NCBI GenBank assembly: GCA_031260235.1
Contig: JAIRKG010000067.1
Coordinates: forward strand, 1-6,678
Reading direction: 5' to 3'
From: Dysgonamonadaceae bacterium
GTDB lineage: Bacteria > Bacteroidota > Bacteroidia > Bacteroidales > Azobacteroidaceae
DNA: 6,678 nucleotides
Of this stretch, positions 6,260 to 6,678 are shown one piece after another; position 1 is the first letter of the stretch; each line of letters opens with the position of its first letter. Under the pieces are notes generated by a model. The model was not told the DNA's origin, made no database searches, and saw only the letters and a list, made by a program, of their open reading frames with translations. The translations under genes and the position numbers were made by a program.

Positions 6260-6678
6260 ATGGCACGAGTTCAAACACAAATAAACGGAATATCTACACA
6301 GTCGACCTACACTGAAGGCGACTGCTATTCACTGGTAAACCTGCGTCCTAAAAACGGCGCACTGCATCCTGTTCCGAACAGGAGAGTATTGAGGGAACTG
6401 TCACAGAAATACGACATTATCCATATTCACCGGAACAGCGATTATACAAATTGGATAGGAATCAAACATACCAACAGTAATAGAAGTTCGGTGTATAATA
6501 AGATAGATACCACGCCGACGCTTATGTGGGATGTTCCGAAAGTTACATCCGTTCAGCAAATCGGGAATATGGTGGTTTTGATTACCGGCGAGGGGATATT
6601 CCATTTGTTATATACCGATCAGGAATATAAGGTATTGGGGGAATTGCCCGAAATGAATAGAATAGAATACCGTATAGA
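6260..6678 (+). CDS. Probable phage virion structural protein, N-terminal part (3' truncated by the window edge)
   Basis: The frame opens at ATG 6260 and stays open for 139 codons to the right edge. It begins MARVQTQINGISTQSTYTEG, followed by a 'CYSLVNLRPKNGALHPVP' stretch and then many short beta strands rich in aromatic and branched residues (for example the IIHIHRN and MVVLITGEGIFHLLY segments). This opening, a declared set of 'lines' followed by a repetitive beta pattern, resembles phage connector or tail-accessory beta-propeller proteins of the P22 gp10 kind found beside polyvalent genes. That assignment is inferred from pattern and context and is not established. No Shine-Dalgarno is present; the leader is A/T-rich (AAATTTAATAGT directly before ATG), as is usual in Bacteroidota. 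It lies on the same strand as the polyvalent gene but is separated from it by the two minus-strand genes, so they were probably adjacent members of one late block before the cassette was inserted. Confidence 0.7.
   Translation, partial: MARVQTQINGISTQSTYTEGDCYSLVNLRPKNGALHPVPNRRVLRELSQKYDIIHIHRNSDYTNWIGIKHTNSNRSSVYNKIDTTPTLMWDVPKVTSVQQIGNMVVLITGEGIFHLLYTDQEYKVLGELPEMNRIEYRI

Overview
The window looks like part of a tailed-phage or prophage genome from a Bacteroidota host, most likely Bacteroidales. The evidence is a very long mosaic polyvalent protein of the phage type, a following gene that looks like a virion structural protein, no clear Shine-Dalgarno sequences before the starts I call, A/T-rich leaders, and a good match to the Bacteroides promoter (TTTG, 17 nt, TAnnTTTG). 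Family names come from remembered motif patterns, not from a database search.

Layout. Positions 2-5191 (+) are one open frame of at least 1,729 codons, open at the left edge, so the gene probably begins outside the window. It encodes a large polyvalent protein. In order it shows a short helical segment, a GNAT-like acetyltransferase fold inserted into the start of a zincin-like peptidase module (HEFGH), an LPD3/BECR-like block, a conserved helical region, an LPD38-like region with a hydrophobic helix, and a charged helical tail. Two genes follow on the minus strand. The first in transcription order (6107-5709) encodes a 132-residue protein built from two copies of one motif. It overlaps by 4 nt (ATGA) a 174-residue six-helix rhomboid protease (5712-5188). 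The rhomboid stop codon overlaps the polyvalent stop codon tail to tail by 4 nt. A 152-nt divergent intergenic region (6108-6259) carries the minus-strand promoter and a period-9 repeat. At 6260 a plus-strand gene starts and runs off the right edge; it is probably a structural protein.

How it may work together (inference). Polyvalent proteins are thought to be packaged and ejected with phage DNA, bringing enzymatic domains that protect it or modify the host. The plus-strand genes would then belong to the late or structural block. The minus-strand pair, with its own promoter, has the layout of a moron cassette that could be expressed in the lysogen and act at the host membrane.

Most notable are the signs of module shuffling inside the giant gene. 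There is a perfect 30-bp palindrome at a domain border, a 60-bp inverted repeat at the left edge, duplicated short peptides on both sides of the GNAT insert and of the LPD3-like block, and a 25-residue tandem duplication.
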